Below, in pieces: positions 18,391 through 30,930 of a stretch of 64,000 nt of DNA; the first letter of the stretch is position 1, and each line of letters begins with the position of its first letter. The DNA is taken from NCBI GenBank assembly GCA_026182355.1, contig JAPFBL010000370.1:124001-188000 (forward strand), in the 5' to 3' direction. The position numbers and the translations under genes were made by a program. Source of the stretch: Hermatobates lingyangjiaoensis. Taxonomy: Eukaryota; Arthropoda; Insecta; Hemiptera; Hermatobatidae. The notes beneath the pieces were generated by a model. It did not search any database. It was not told the origin of the DNA and saw only the letters and a program-made list of their open reading frames with translations.

Positions 18391-18430
<40 letters not shown>

Positions 18431-18629
18431 TGGGTGAGTGTGTTAGCATTGCTTGTTACCACGATGCGGTCCAGAATCTTTGATGGATCAAGTATTTTAC
18501 ACAGAAATGGGTAAATGACCCCATAGTGTAGATGATCCGTATTGTTTGGGAAGAATTATGCATGACGGGAAAGTAACTTTTTTGCCAAAAATCGGTTTTT
18601 AGAAAACATTTTTTTCTCTTAAACTGCTA

Positions 18630-19310
18630 ACTCTAGAATTTTAAAATTTTGGCATTATCCTTGATGTTACAAATGGAATAAACGAAAAATATATTCAAAA
18701 TTTTAAAACAACGGGAAATATTGTTTTTTTCCAATAAAATGTAAAAATTTGGACTTATAATTCAATCTCAAAGCTTGTGAGACCGATACAAGCCGTACCG
18801 TTTGACGGATCAAAATGAAACTATGCCTAGAAATAGAATATTATGTGGAGGATGAGTTGACATAATTTTTGTAAAAATTGCATTCACCAGAGGGCGTTAG
18901 AGTACAATTTCTGTTTTCATTTTGTATTCTGTTTCTATGGTATGATGGATTTGTCTCATAAAATGCTTTAACAAACGTATATATTGCACTCTTGAGCAAA
19001 ACTTAATAACAGTTATAATTACTTCATCTTTGTGAATTGTAGTATCTTACCATGATTTTGAAATGTGTCGATTGGACTCTTTCCTCAAGAAAGTGGGATT
19101 TATGTTTGTTGACAAATATCCAGTTTTTTCACTATTCTAGTCTAATTGTTCATATTTATTATTTTCAAAAATTAGAAGCTCCCAACTATAACAATTTTAA
19201 ATTATACTGAATAGCTGGCTTTGACTTTGATTTGATTATGTAAACTGGCTAATTATTAATATATTTTGTCTCAATATACATTCATAGCAAACTTATAACA
19301 CAGTAAAAGA
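18630..19310 (+). repeat. dispersed repeat, about 0.7 kb, copy 1
   Basis: It matches 43680-44385 in direct orientation. Examples are TTTTGGCATTATCCTTGATG, TACCGTTTGACGGATCAAAA, ATTCACCAGAGGGCGTTAGA and, later, AGAAGCTCCCAACTATAA and TAGCTGGCTTTGACTTTGA. There are no coding frames over 60 codons. The middle third diverges between the two copies. Family unknown; it could be a non-autonomous transposon. Confidence 0.75.
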
Positions 19311-20139
19311 CGCGTCTTTTTTTTTCAGGAGCACAAGACCACTTCAGATTTTTTTAATTCATTTAGACCTCAGGAACCGTTTCCGTTTCAAATTCATTAC
19401 TCTTAATATTTAAATGAAAACAATTTTTTTTAAATATATTTTAAAATAATTAGATAATTAATTGTAAAAAAGTAGGTTAAGTGAAAGTATGGGAGGAATT
19501 TTCGATTGGGTTGTAAGCCATCTGGAACTTGTTCCTACTACCTGTTTCAATCTACGTTCATAATTAATAAACATTTCAAGTTGAATTAATAACCTGAATA
19601 TTTTATTAAAATTATCTTAATTGAAATTAATTTTATATTCATACTATATTCAGAAGTCTAGTTTTTTTTAATATTTATAAACTATATATAGTTATAAACA
19701 AGTATTATAAGTAATGAAGGAGATAAACAAGGAAGAATTACTTTGCAAATTCTATATATTAAACACAACCAGTATTCTCTTACGAATAGTAGAGATATTT
19801 AACTGCTGTTTATACAGATGTGTTAAGATAAATACCTTTTTGGTGATCTATATTTGGTAGTGTAATTTTGCATTGTTTAGCAATCACTGATAAATGGGTT
19901 AAGGTGCTAACTTTCAGTGTGACGTATTATACATGCAAAGTAAATCGTATGTTTATTATTTGCATTCTTAAACACACATTATTTTAAAACCAACTGAAAA
20001 TAATAATGTCAAAATAAAATTTATCCTAAAAATATCATATTTAACTAAGTTCTACGAGTATAACTTGTTGTCAGAAATATTTACATTTTTACATCTTATC
20101 GTTTTATGATTATTGTTATGTTTATTTTTTTTTATATTG

Positions 20140-20345
20140 CATGATTTTTTACTTTAATATAAGTAAAGTATAGTGATCGTGAAAAAATTCGATCTCAAGA
20201 TTTTGACGGAATTACATGTTTTGAGGTCCCAGAAGTCGTTTTATGAAGTTTTTTCGATGATGTCGATTCGAATAATTTTTAGGAGACAAAAATCATTATA
20301 TAGTAAACCAGTTTGATATTTTTTTACTTATAGAAAATTAACAGT
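20140..20345 (+). repeat. dispersed repeat with TTTACTT...AAGTAAAGT hairpin, copy 1
   Basis: It begins with TTTTTACTTTAATATAAGTA and AAGTATAGTGATCG, then AAAAAATTCGATCTCAAGAT, GACGGAATTACATGTTTTGA and GGTCCCAGAAGTCG. Further copies lie at 22405-22650, 22775-22990, 38050-38175 (minus), 43570-43655, 47145-47260 and 47690-47775. The start forms a small hairpin. From 19330 to 20140 there is only AT-rich DNA. Confidence 0.7.
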
Positions 20346-22400
20346 ATAGAAAAATATCCAGATTTTATTAAAGTTGAGTTTGAACCACTTAAGATTTTTT
20401 TTTATAATAAACAATCTGTTTTCTATTTAATAAAGTAATGGAAGTTTTAATGGAATCATTAAATGAAATGACTTGTGAATTATAACAATGAAATCTGGAA
20501 GTCATTGCTTCGAGTGACGTCATATGCATGTCATTGGGATCATATTCACCTAGTCTTAATAACGCGTCGTATTGGTTTGAATTAATAACTCAAATATTTT
20601 ACATAGATTAGTCTGAAAAATAATTATTATCTTCAAGTTCACTTCAAACAGTAAGTAAAAAGTGATTTTCAAATTATTTCTACATTATTTATGAATATTT
20701 CATTTGTTAATTATTAATAATCATCAACATAATGAAATAATTACCAATGAGTAATTTTTATTCAATATGGCTGCTTTGCTTGTCCATAGGTCAGCGTCCT
20801 TTCATCTATTATGAAAGTATGATTCAATTTCATTTCCTTTGTAAGTTAGATGTAATCTAAATAAAATTTGATTTTAAACTAAACAAAAACGATTGAAGCT
20901 ATTAATACGTAATGAATTTAGAACAAAACACACAAATTTTAACTGCTGCATATTAATGTTAACAAACTTTCATTTGTTAGATTTAGATACATTTAAAATT
21001 TATTTGTTAGATTAATGACAATTTGTTTAATATTAAACATTTCATTTTGTCAGAATACACTATTCGAAATTTAAGACAAATATTAATAATTAACATAATT
21101 AAATGGTTTTAAATCAGTTCTCTGTATGGTAAATTATAGTCCTTTGGAAATTTAATTTATGCTTATGTTGTAGTTTATACTCTGAATTAATAGAATGTAT
21201 TTAATGTTAATAACATTATTAGTAATATTGATGCAACAAATATGTCTTATTTTCTGGAGCCTAATCTATATATTTATAAAACTTTGATGTTCTTGTTTAA
21301 ATACCTGCATACAGGTGACAATTAGAATACCTTTTAATTCCAGTTTTGAAGAATTATTCATATAAATATTAAAGAAAACAGTAAGTAATATATTACTTTA
21401 CAAATAGTGAATTAAAAAGAAAGGAGAATGAAAAATAAATTCTCTCAACATAGTTCTAGTTTTTATTTAAAATAGTTTGACAAACTTTAATTTCTTAACG
21501 TGTTTGTTTAGTTTGTTAGTATTTAATACAAACTAAGTAGTTTTAGTTTATTTGTATTTAATACAAATAAAGACTAAAGCATTATATTAGACATAATGAT
21601 GTGAACATTTTGAATGATACCACTTAACATTTAAACATTTTAATTTCAAATGTTATTTTGATTGCTCATTATCAAAGAACTGTTTTTCAGGTTACCCATC
21701 ATTCTGTAATTTCTTAAGCAAAAATCAAGGCCCTTAAAGAAAAAGTCTTTTCAGATTTAACATTCAACAAAGGAAATAAATCATAACATAGGTGAGTTTC
21801 TTTTTTCTTTTTCTAGATAATTCAGTATTTTATATATTCTTTGAGTCTTATTCTCATAAAGTTTTAATTTAAGGAAAACAGGCTCGACTGGTAGTGGATT
21901 TTAAGAATATATTTTGCAAAAAAGGGATTGAATACTTTAATTTCTTTTATCAAAATGATTTTCATTAGTTTTAGCACTTGCTAAATTAAACCTCTTTAAG
22001 ATGTTCAAGATATTTCCATTAGCTAACTTATATTTGATAATAACTTTCATTAATATTTAATTAAATAAGATATTCAAACGTTATATTAATTGTTAATATA
22101 ATTAAAAGAGTTTAACGCATCCATAAAAAAATGTCAATATGAAAATTAAATATTAAATGTTTGTTATATTAATAACATAATGAGTTTAAAAAAAAAAACA
22201 ATTCTACATCAAAAATTAACTTGAAATCTTATATCGAGGTTTCATTAAAAGTTACACTGGTGATTTATTTTGCAAAGTAACTGTAACATTTGCAAATAAC
22301 TTTTTATTTATTTTATTTGAAAATTTTGATTGATTGATATTATTCAATCAAGATATTTTTTTTACTGAAAAATCTTTTCCGTTTCTTTTGTTTACTTTTC
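20345..22400. other. AT-rich stretch without supported features
   Basis: No open frame over 60 codons and no recognised repeat. A short palindrome around TAGTTTATTTGTATTTAATA (21540-21575) and generally A/T-rich sequence are all I see. Confidence 0.5.
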
Positions 22401-22404
22401 GTAA

Positions 22405-23130
22405 TGAACATCACTTTTTACTTTACTGTAAGTGAAGTATTACCATAATGAAAAAAAAAAATTATAGCTGAGATTTTCATAGATTTATATGTTTTGAGGT
22501 CCCTAAAATGTGAAAGATTTTGAGGAGATCAAACAGCAAAAATGTGAAAGATTTTGAGGAGATCAAACAGCAAAAATGTGAAAGATTTTGTGGAAACAAA
22601 AATCATTTTGTTGTTAAACAGTTAGATATTTTTTTCTTATAGTAAAGTTGAGTGTAAATAACTCCAGATTTTTTAAATTACAGCATTAATCATTATTATT
22701 TAAATACATTTGATATTCTAAATCTTAATTGAGATTTTTTTTTTTGCTGAAAAATCTTTGTGGTTTCATTTATTTACTTTTCGTAATGAACATCACTTTT
22801 TACTTTATTGAAAGTAAAATATTACCGTAATGAAAAAATAATATCCTGAGATTTGGATGGATTTATATGATTTGAGGTACCAAAAGTGTGAAAAATTTTG
22901 TGGAAACAAAGATCATTATGTTGTTAAACAGATATGTTTTTCCTTATGGTAAAGTTAAGTGTAAGCCACTCCAATTTTTTTTTAAATTACAGCATTAAGC
23001 GTTTCTACATATTTAAATATATTTGATATTCCAAATAAAACCAGTGAATAGAAGAAAAATATATTAATTTTTTTCTAATTAATTTGTTTCCTTTATAGTA
23101 AAGTTGAGTGTAGGCCACTCCAGATTTTCT
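22405..23130 (+). repeat. three partial copies of the TTTACTT-hairpin repeat
   Basis: Related blocks start near 22415 and 22795 (ACTTTTTACTTTA...AAGTGAAGTATTACC), with a shorter scrap near 23095 (TAAAGTTGAGTGTAGGCCAC). The first contains a 34-bp unit, GTGAAAGATTTTGAGGAGAT plus CAAACAGCAAAAAT, repeated about 2.5 times at 22508-22590. Confidence 0.7.
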
Positions 23131-23519
23131 TTTTATATTTCCCTTAAATTATGGACTTAAAAAAAGAATCAAATTATCAAATTTAAAATTTTATAAATTC
23201 TGTCAATGAAAAAGGTTTTAAACAAAGGTCAAATGTTTGATTTAAACGTAGAAAGAGTTCTGATAAATATGTGTATTCTAGTTTATTTTAATGTAAACAA
23301 ACTACTTTTATTAAATTATAAAATTTGAAGATTATCTCGAAATATGAAGATATATCAATATATAATTTTCAATGTATCTTCAAATATTGAAGATATATTT
23401 GAAGATGAAGGTTTTAATCTTATCTATAACCCTCACTTTCTATAACTCCTAATCTTATCTAATTACTTCTAATCTTATCTATAACTCACTTTCAATGTGG
23501 GAGATAAAAAGTTTTTGCA

Positions 23520-24030
23520 TGCCCTGTCTCTGAGAAGACGTAAAGCTCTCGGTTCCGAGACTGTACCATGTCAGTTACTTATTAAAGATCCCTTTGTAAA
23601 TTAGGTGTAGCTAGGTTAGCTCAGTGGTTAAAGTATTCGCCTATGGGCTGGTAGTCCGGAGTTCGATCCCCATCTGGCTCTCGATTTATTTACGCGGAAG
23701 TTGAATAAATTTTAGTACATCGTCCCTCGGAGACATTGCAACGCAATCCTAAGCACGAATTCTGACAGTTACTCCGCAAAAACGGTACCTACGAGTAGGC
23801 CAAGGTCTTGGCTCGTAGGCCAAGAGTAATAGACAAACTAAAGCCCAGGTAACATGCGGAGATAATTACTGATAAGGTACTCAAAATTCCCTTACAAGTT
23901 ACACTTTAACTAGAGAACAGAGACATTAAGCCGTCGGTCTCGAGCCTGTACGATGTCAGATACTTGTTAAAGATACCTACTCGAAATGCACTTAAGTTAG
24001 GCAAAATTTAGGACTCCCATTATAGAATCT
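23520..24030 (+). repeat. composite tRNA-derived SINE
   Basis: A central-region piece (23530-23600) precedes a head with GGTTAGCTCAGTGGTTAAAG and GGAGTTCGATCCCCATC (23612-23685). The body after CTCGATTTATTTACGCGGAA then breaks up. A separate tail piece with GTCTCGAGCCTGTACGATGT lies at 23925-24030. The middle (23760-23900) contains unrelated sequence, including the inverted words CTACGAGTAGGCCAAGG and TTGGCTCGTAGGCCAAG. Confidence 0.75.
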
Positions 24031-24140
24031 GTAGAATCACCGAACAAACAAAAAGGTGGTAAACGGCTGACGTTATCACCCGCTAGAGGATCGGTTTAAA
24101 TAATAAAAAAATAGAAAAATATATTTCATTTAAAAACTGA

Positions 24141-24360
24141 GTCCTGACAAATATATTTTATTTTAATTCGATACTTTTATCAAATTTTAAAATTCGATAA
24201 ATTTTATCAAAAAGTTCAATAAATTCTGATAAAATTGAATATTTAAAAAAGTGTCCTGGCAAATATATTTTATTTTAATTCCATACTTTTATCAAATTTT
24301 AAAATTTGATAAATTTTATCAAAAAGTATAATAAATTCTGATAAAATTAAATACATTTGA
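24141..24360. repeat. 112-bp direct duplication
   Basis: Two adjacent copies of a block starting GTCCTGACAAATATATTTTA and ending TTCTGATAAAATT, at about 24141 and 24253, with about 90% identity by eye. Inside each, TATCAAATTTTAAAATTTGATA is a short palindrome. From 24370 to 25190 there is no supported feature. Confidence 0.85.
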
Positions 24361-25194
24361 TATTTTTCACCACTACTAATATTTTTGATTTCATATTCTA
24401 GCGTTTATAATGATTGGAATAAATTATAGCTTAGAGTTTTCTTGACTTTAACTCATATGGGTATTTACTAATGTTTACAATAGTTCTCAAGGCCAAAAAA
24501 TGAACGTGGTAGTAAAGATGAACAAAAGAGGGTGTGGTTTTATGGTAAACAGCTGACATAGCTTTTAATGCAGCTTAATTAGCGTGAAAGCGATTTCTAT
24601 TAGTGCTTGTTAGCGAGGCTCACGACTGTCCGGCTTATTTCTTCATTTTACTTTACCTCCAGGCCAGAGTCAAACCTAGAGCATTTCCCCCCCAGCAAAC
24701 AAACCAGTTTAGAATATTTACCAGCACCGACTTGATGATATATATCATTCTGATTTAAGTTGAAATAACGTTCAATTTTGTTCATAGTTTATTAAATTTA
24801 GTATTAAATATTTTACATTTAAACGACCACAATATATTTCATAATATTTTACAAAGTATGCTGAAATAAATTGTTAAGAAATCAGTTTTGAATATAAAAT
24901 AATAGAATTTGCAATAAAATATTATACAAAATTGGAAAACTATAATAACTGACGAGAATATACGGTTTTATATTTAAATTATTAGTTTGTAATATTCCAA
25001 CGGTCAGTTTGGTACAGTTTGGTATATTTTTAGTTATGCTGTCCTGATATATGCATATCATGGACGACTTAAGTGCATACCTCAAATACTATTTTTGGTA
25101 TACATGCTATTTTGGATCCTCAAAATACTATTTTTCCTCGTGGACTCTTCGTAATCCTATGTGGACCCTTACCTTAGGGGTTCATGTCGACCAC

Positions 25195-27840
25195 ATTGAG
25201 AACCACAGATATATACCAAAAGTTACTATACTATTGGTATAGTTACTATACTATTGGTGCTTCTTGTCATAGAACAGAATCACTGATATATACCAAAAGT
25301 TATACCAGATTATAATATTAATTGCTTCTTGTCATAGGGCAAAGTCACTGATCAGCACCAAAAGTTATACCAGAATACTATTGATTGTTAACTTGTCATA
25401 GGACAGAATCATTGATCTACACGTAAAGTTATACCAGAATATACTATTAGTTACTTCTTGTCACAGGACAGAATCACTGATCTACACCAAAAGTTTTACC
25501 ACAATATACTATTGATTAATCCTTGTCGTAGGACCAGAACCACTGATGCATACCAAAAGTTATACCAGAATATACTATTAATTGCGCCTTGTTATAGAAT
25601 AGAATCAGTGATCTATACCAAAAGTTATATCAGAATGTACTATTGATTGTAACTTGTCATAGGACAGAATCATTGATCTACACGTAAAGTTATACCAGAA
25701 TATACTATTAGTTACTTCTTGTCACAGGACAGAATCACTGATCTACACCAAAAGTTTTACCACAATATACTATTGATTACTCCTTGTCATAGGACAGAAC
25801 CACTGATCTATACCAAAAGTTTTACCAGAATATACTATTAATTACTTCTTGTTATAGAACAGAATCACTGATCTATCACCAAAAGTTTTACGAATATACT
25901 TATTCTTGTAAGGACATCACTATCTCACAAAAGTTTACCGAATATACTATTGTTACTTCTTGTACAGGACAGAATCACTGATCTACACCAAAAGTTATTA
26001 CCAGAATATACTATTAGTTACTTCTTGTCACAGGACAGAATCACTGATCTACACCAAAAGTTTTACCACAATATACTATTGGTGCTTCTTGTCATAGAAC
26101 AGAATCACTGATATATACCAAAAGTTATACCAGAATATACTATTAATTACTCCTTGTTATAGAATAGAATCACTGAACTATACCAAAAGTTATACCAGAA
26201 TATACTATTAATTACTCCTTGTCATAGGACAGAATCACTGATCTACACCAAAAGTTTTACCAGAATATACTATTAGTTACTTCTTGTTACAGGACAGAAT
26301 CACTGATCTACACCAAAAGTTTTACCAGAATATACTATTAGTTACTTCTTGTTACAGGACAGAATCACTGATCTACACCAAAAGTTTTACCAGAATATAC
26401 TATTGATTAATCCTTGTCATAGGACAGAACCACTGATCTACACCAAAAGTTATACCAGAATATACTATTAATTACGCCTTGTTATAGGACAGAATCACTG
26501 ATCTAACCAAAAGTTATACCAGAATATACTATTGATTTTACTTGTCATAGGACAGAATCATGATCTACACCAAAAGTTATACCAGAATATACTATTAGTT
26601 ACTTCTTGTCACAGGACAGAATCACTGATCTACACCAAAAGTTTTACCAAATATACTATTGATTAATCCTTGTCATAGGACAGAATCCACTGATCTACAC
26701 CAAAAGTTATACCAGAATATACTATTATTACTCTTGTTATAGGACAGAATCACTGATCTACACAAAGTTATACCAGAATATACTATTAGTTACTTCTTGT
26801 CATAGGACAGAATCACTGATCTACACCAAAAGTTATACCAGAATATACTATTGTTACTCTTGTCATAGGACAGAATCACTGATCTACACCAAAAGTTTAT
26901 ACCAGAATATACTATTGATTACTCCTTGTCATAGGACAGAATCCACTGATCTATCACCAAAAGTTATACCAGAATATACTATTGATTACTCCTTGTCATA
27001 GGACAGAACCACTGATCTATACCAAAAGTTATACCAGAATATACTATTGATTACTCCTTGTCATAGGACAGAATCACTGATCTACACCAAAAGTTATACC
27101 AGAATATACTATTGATTACTCTTGTCATAGGACAGAACCACTGATCTACACCAAAAGTTATACCAGAATATACTATTGATTACTCTTGTCATAGGACAGA
27201 ATCACTGATCTACACCAAAAGTTATACCAGAATATACTATTGATTACTCCTTGTCATAGGACAGAACCACTGATCTACACCAAAAGTTATACCAGAATAT
27301 ACTATTGATTACTCCTTGTCATAGGACAGAACCACTGATCTATACCAAAAGTTATACCAGAATATACTATTGATTACTCCTTGTCATAGGACAGAACCAC
27401 TGATCTATACCAAAAGTTATACCAGAATATACTATTGATTACTCCTTGTCATAGGACAGAATCACTGATCTACACCAAAAGTTATACCAGAATATACTAT
27501 TGATTACTCCTTGTCATAGGACAGAACCACTGATCTATACCAAAAGTTATACCAGAATATACTATTGATTACTCCTTGTCATAGGACAGAATCACTGATC
27601 TATACCAAAAGTTATACCAGAATATACTATTGATTACTCCTTGTCATATGACAGAATCATGACGAACAAAAGTTTACCAGAATATACTATTATTACTCTT
27701 GATAATGACAGAATATGATCGGACACGAAAGTTTCAGAATATACTTGATTACTCTTGTAGAGAGTAAGAACATGATCCTTACAAAATTTCGAAAACCTAT
27801 GATACCTTTCATAGGACAAACATGTCTAACCAAAAGTGGT
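25195..27840. repeat. 65-bp satellite, about 40 copies
   Basis: The monomer reads CCTTGTCATAGGACAGAATC, ACTGATCTACACCAAAAGTT, ATACCAGAATATACTATTGA and TTACT. Central copies (26980-27640) are almost identical. Copies near 25880-25960 and 27650-27830 show many single-base deletions, unlike the substitutions elsewhere. The first copies (25195-25330) are diverged. Short open frames across it are by-products. Confidence 0.98.
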
Positions 27841-28261
27841 CAACTGAAATAAACCTGAGATAACTTCAATAACTATCGACAGTATTTTTACTCAATTATG
27901 TGTTTGTAATATTACTTTCATCAAAGGACTTTCACTTTCAAAGAAAGTATACTTTCAATATGCTGAAACAAAATACTTGGAAACTTTCTGCTCAAGCGCA
28001 AATTAATTATGATTTTAGAGAATTAGTATCAGATTAAATATAAATGAAATGAAGTTTTATATTTCAACATCCGTTGTCATCAGGAGAAGAACAGATAAGA
28101 TTAAGTTGAAAAAATTTGAAAATATGCTTCCATAGGAAACAAAGAAAGTTTTATATAAAAAAAAAAAAAATGTCATAGTGTTATAAAAAGTAAATAGAAA
28201 ATCGCAAAATAATTAATAATTAATTAAATTAACAAATCACTTAAAAACAATCAATATTAAA

Positions 28262-28498
28262 GAAAGATTTATATTATTAATATGGCAAACCGTCATACCT
28301 AGTATGATGATGTTGGAGTCGTTGGAGCGTTTTCAGACGTTGTCCATCTTCAATCGCAACTAATTAACTAACCTAACCTACAGTAGGTCAGTTAGTTAGT
28401 TGCGATTGAAGATGGACAAAGTCCGAAAGCGCTCTAACGACTCCAACATCATTGTACGAGGTATGACGGTTTGCCATATTAATAATATAAATCATATT
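28262..28498. repeat. foldback family M palindrome
   Basis: The arms pair from GATTTATATTATTAATATGG through CAAACCGTCATACC, GTTGGAGTCGTTGGAGCG and the core to a centre at about 28380 (CTACAGTAGGTCAGTTAG). Related copies lie at 54960-55125 (palindrome) and 59205-59290 (single arm). The shared word is CCGTCATACC. Between 27840 and 28260 I see only AT-rich DNA. Confidence 0.92.
28398..28450 (+). ncRNA. hammerhead-like motif, family M (variant core)
   Basis: GATTGAAGA, then T, stem II GGAC-AAA-GTCC, GAA, the self-complementary AGCGCT and C. The 5' core has TTGAAGA in place of CTGAAGA. In the opposite arm GTTG before and CAAC after the core can pair. Stem II and the stem III box are well formed, and only the first core base differs. 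Confidence 0.4.
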
Positions 28499-28499
28499 A

Positions 28500-29735
28500 A
28501 CCTCAGTCGTAATATGCATGCATATTAATAAATAATTAATGCATTAATAACTTAATGCATTTAATAAAGAAAGACGCTTAATCTGAAAGACGGTTACCTA
28601 TAGATTACTTTTAAACATATATACTGATTTCTTTAAACTAAAATATTAGTTTCTTTAAACTCGTTTCCTTAGTTTTAATTATTAAAAAAAATTACAATTT
28701 TTTCACATATTTATTTAAATATACAACTACGTATATGTTGCGTAACAAGCATATGTAATATGAATAATACAAACAACTTTGAGAAACATGAGTAAAGAAT
28801 GAAAGACATCGGTTCAACTTTTCACTTCGTTTCTTGATTCTGGATCATCATGGCAGTAGATCCCTCAGCCATCTTCTCTTAAGTCATCTTATGGGATTCT
28901 GGGAAGGTTTTATATGGAAAGTTCGGTATGAAAACGCCTTGTAACGATCAGTGGCTAAATTATGTATAAAAGCTATTTTTAGGTCTCTATAAAGAGTGTA
29001 GTTTGTGATATAATAAGGTGCATAGGATTTTTTTATTGTAATTTTGTATTTTATAAATGTTGGAAGGTTTTGCACAACCCCATAGTTGAAGTTTGTAACT
29101 CCAGATCAGTCGCAGTAACGTTTTATACAACAGAACTTTGTTGTGGAAAAGTGGAAATGTGTGTAAAAAAAAAAATAAAAATTAACGGTAAGTATAGAGG
29201 TCAAGAGTAGTTATAGCATTGATTTTGTCTTTATTCTAATAATGAGTCAGCAAAAGAGGATTTATTCATTTCGTTTGCGTCTGTATTTAGAGTGCTTTAT
29301 CACTGGCGTATCCTTAATCTCCAACCTATTTTTTTTTTACTCAATTGAATGAATGAAAAACTTCAAAATAAAATACGATGTTTATGAATTAGATTACTCA
29401 TTGAAAAGAGATATTGATTGTGATAATATTGTATAAACGGCGGAAAGTGTATCTCACAGAACATTGTATGTAAATAAGAAACATATATACCTTCTCTTTG
29501 TCCTACATCAGATCAAATTTATTATAGTAAACTATTTTAACATTTCACGTCAGTTAAGATTGTCCTGTAAATATTTCCATTCAGTACTTTTAAATCTTTA
29601 CCAGCTAAATTGAATATATTTCTATTTTAGTGTTTAAGAGCAAGGGAATAACGTTTATGGCTAGAAAATCAATTTATTAATTTTTAATATTAAAATATAA
29701 CAAATAATTTATTTATTATATTTTTATTATAAATA
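28500..29735. other. AT-rich stretch without supported features
   Basis: No recognisable gene, RNA or repeat. The 63-codon minus-strand frame near 28884-29075 has no familiar features. Confidence 0.5.
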
Positions 29736-29739
29736 TAAT

Positions 29740-30243
29740 TTAATAAAAACTAGCAGATGTGTCAATCTTTGACAGGTATTTTACAAAATTCAGAGATGAT
29801 ACGTGGTATTCTAAAATATTATTATAAATTATAGAATAGTAGAAAATATCACTATTATTGCAGTCTATAACTGCCAGTAGATCTGGAGTTTCTTTTACGA
29901 TTTGCAGCTTTAGACACTGAGCACAAATTTGATTTTATTCTAGGTATACTTCTTATTTAGTATGTAGGTAGGTAGGACTCATTTTTTAAAGCGAGAAAAT
30001 TATGATAAACGCAAACAAGATTAAAATAAACTAAAAATACCTATTTTCTGCAATATCAGACGTCTAAAAATACCTATATATTTTTTAGAAAACCTAGACT
30101 ACTAGAAAGTAGTATACAGGTTTTGTCTGTACACTACTTAGGGCTGACTCGTTCCAAATTATCTTTACGTTTTATAAATTTGTGAGAAAAAAAAATATAT
30201 TTATTTTAATAATATATAGGTATTTTTAGGTGCCTGATACTGT
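29740..30243 (+). repeat. dispersed 0.5-kb repeat R, copy 1
   Basis: It is found inverted at 38365-38890. Shared words are CTAGCAGATGTGTCAATCTT, TAGATCTGGAGTTTCTTTTA, TTTAGACACTGAGCACAAAT, ACTACTAGAAAGTAGTATAC and GTACACTACTTAGGGCTGAC. Its last 115 bases are repeated once more at 30810-30930, on the far side of a LINE fragment. No coding capacity. Confidence 0.85.
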
Positions 30244-30809
30244 CCAGCCAACGACCAACGAATATTACCATGCACAACAGTGCATGTCGTAAACAGCAGT
30301 TCCGGACCAGAGGCCCACTACTGCTAGATTCTCATCCTGCTGTTTTTTGTTGGGTCAGTAAACAATGTCAAGAATGGGGGAGTCAGACAGTAAGGGAATG
30401 TGTCGTCTTCGTGGTCGTTTGGTCTTCAGGCTTTGCATTCTCTGAGGTACTGTATACTTTTGGAGTCATGTGGTCATAATTTTAGTTTAAATAGGAAACT
30501 TTGAGGATCGTGGGATTATGAAAGATTGAGAGTAGGATTTAGTTCCCGAACAAGGAGATTTGGATGGGTGGAAAGTTTTTTGTCTTCATTACTGGCAAGT
30601 CGAGCAATGTAGGAATAGATAGATTCTAAACTCAAATCATGTTGAATATCAACATTTCTGGCGTACCATGAAGCCCTAGCTATAAGGTGGGCACATTTAT
30701 TCTGTACTATTTGGATGCATTTCTTGTTTGTGGGCGCCGCTCCAAACCAGACTGAGCATCCGTATGTCATAGTAGAACGAATGACCGCCTTATAGACAAG
30801 GTCCTCCAC
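30244..30809 (-). mobile_element. 5'-truncated Jockey/CR1-like LINE, copy 1
   Basis: This is a minus-strand insertion consisting of the end of a reverse-transcriptase ORF (30516-30809) and about 270 bases of 3' UTR with GCCAACGACCAACGAATATT and CAGTTCCGGACCAGAGGCCC. The same UTR and ORF end recur at 42890-43240. It lies between two 115-120 bp direct repeats (30129-30243 and 30810-30930). Confidence 0.85.
30516..30809 (-). pseudogene. LINE reverse transcriptase C-terminal region
   Basis: The frame encodes the segment after the RT palm in Jockey/CR1-type LINEs. It has 'VYKAVIRSTMTYGCSVWFGA' (thumb region, Y-x6-MTYG-x3-W), then IVQNKCAHLIARASWYARN, DLSLESIYSYIARLAS and the closing STHPNLLVRELNP. 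There is no endonuclease or catalytic palm because the element is cut at its 5' side. The first residues (MYVED) come from the junction. It reads to a natural stop, so the 3' end is intact. Confidence 0.85.
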
Positions 30810-30930
30810 GTACACTACTTAGGGCTGACTCGTTTCAAATTATCTTTACGTTTTATAAATTAGTGAGAAAAAAAATAAAATATATTTATTTTAAAAATAT
30901 ATATAAGTATTTTTAGGTGCCTGATACTGT
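30810..30930 (+). repeat. direct repeat flanking the LINE fragment
   Basis: GTACACTACTTAGGGCTGAC through TTATAAATTAGTGAGAAAAA to AGGTGCCTGATACTGT repeats 30129-30243 with a few changes and a small TAAAA insertion. From 30935 to 31390 nothing is recognised. Confidence 0.9.
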
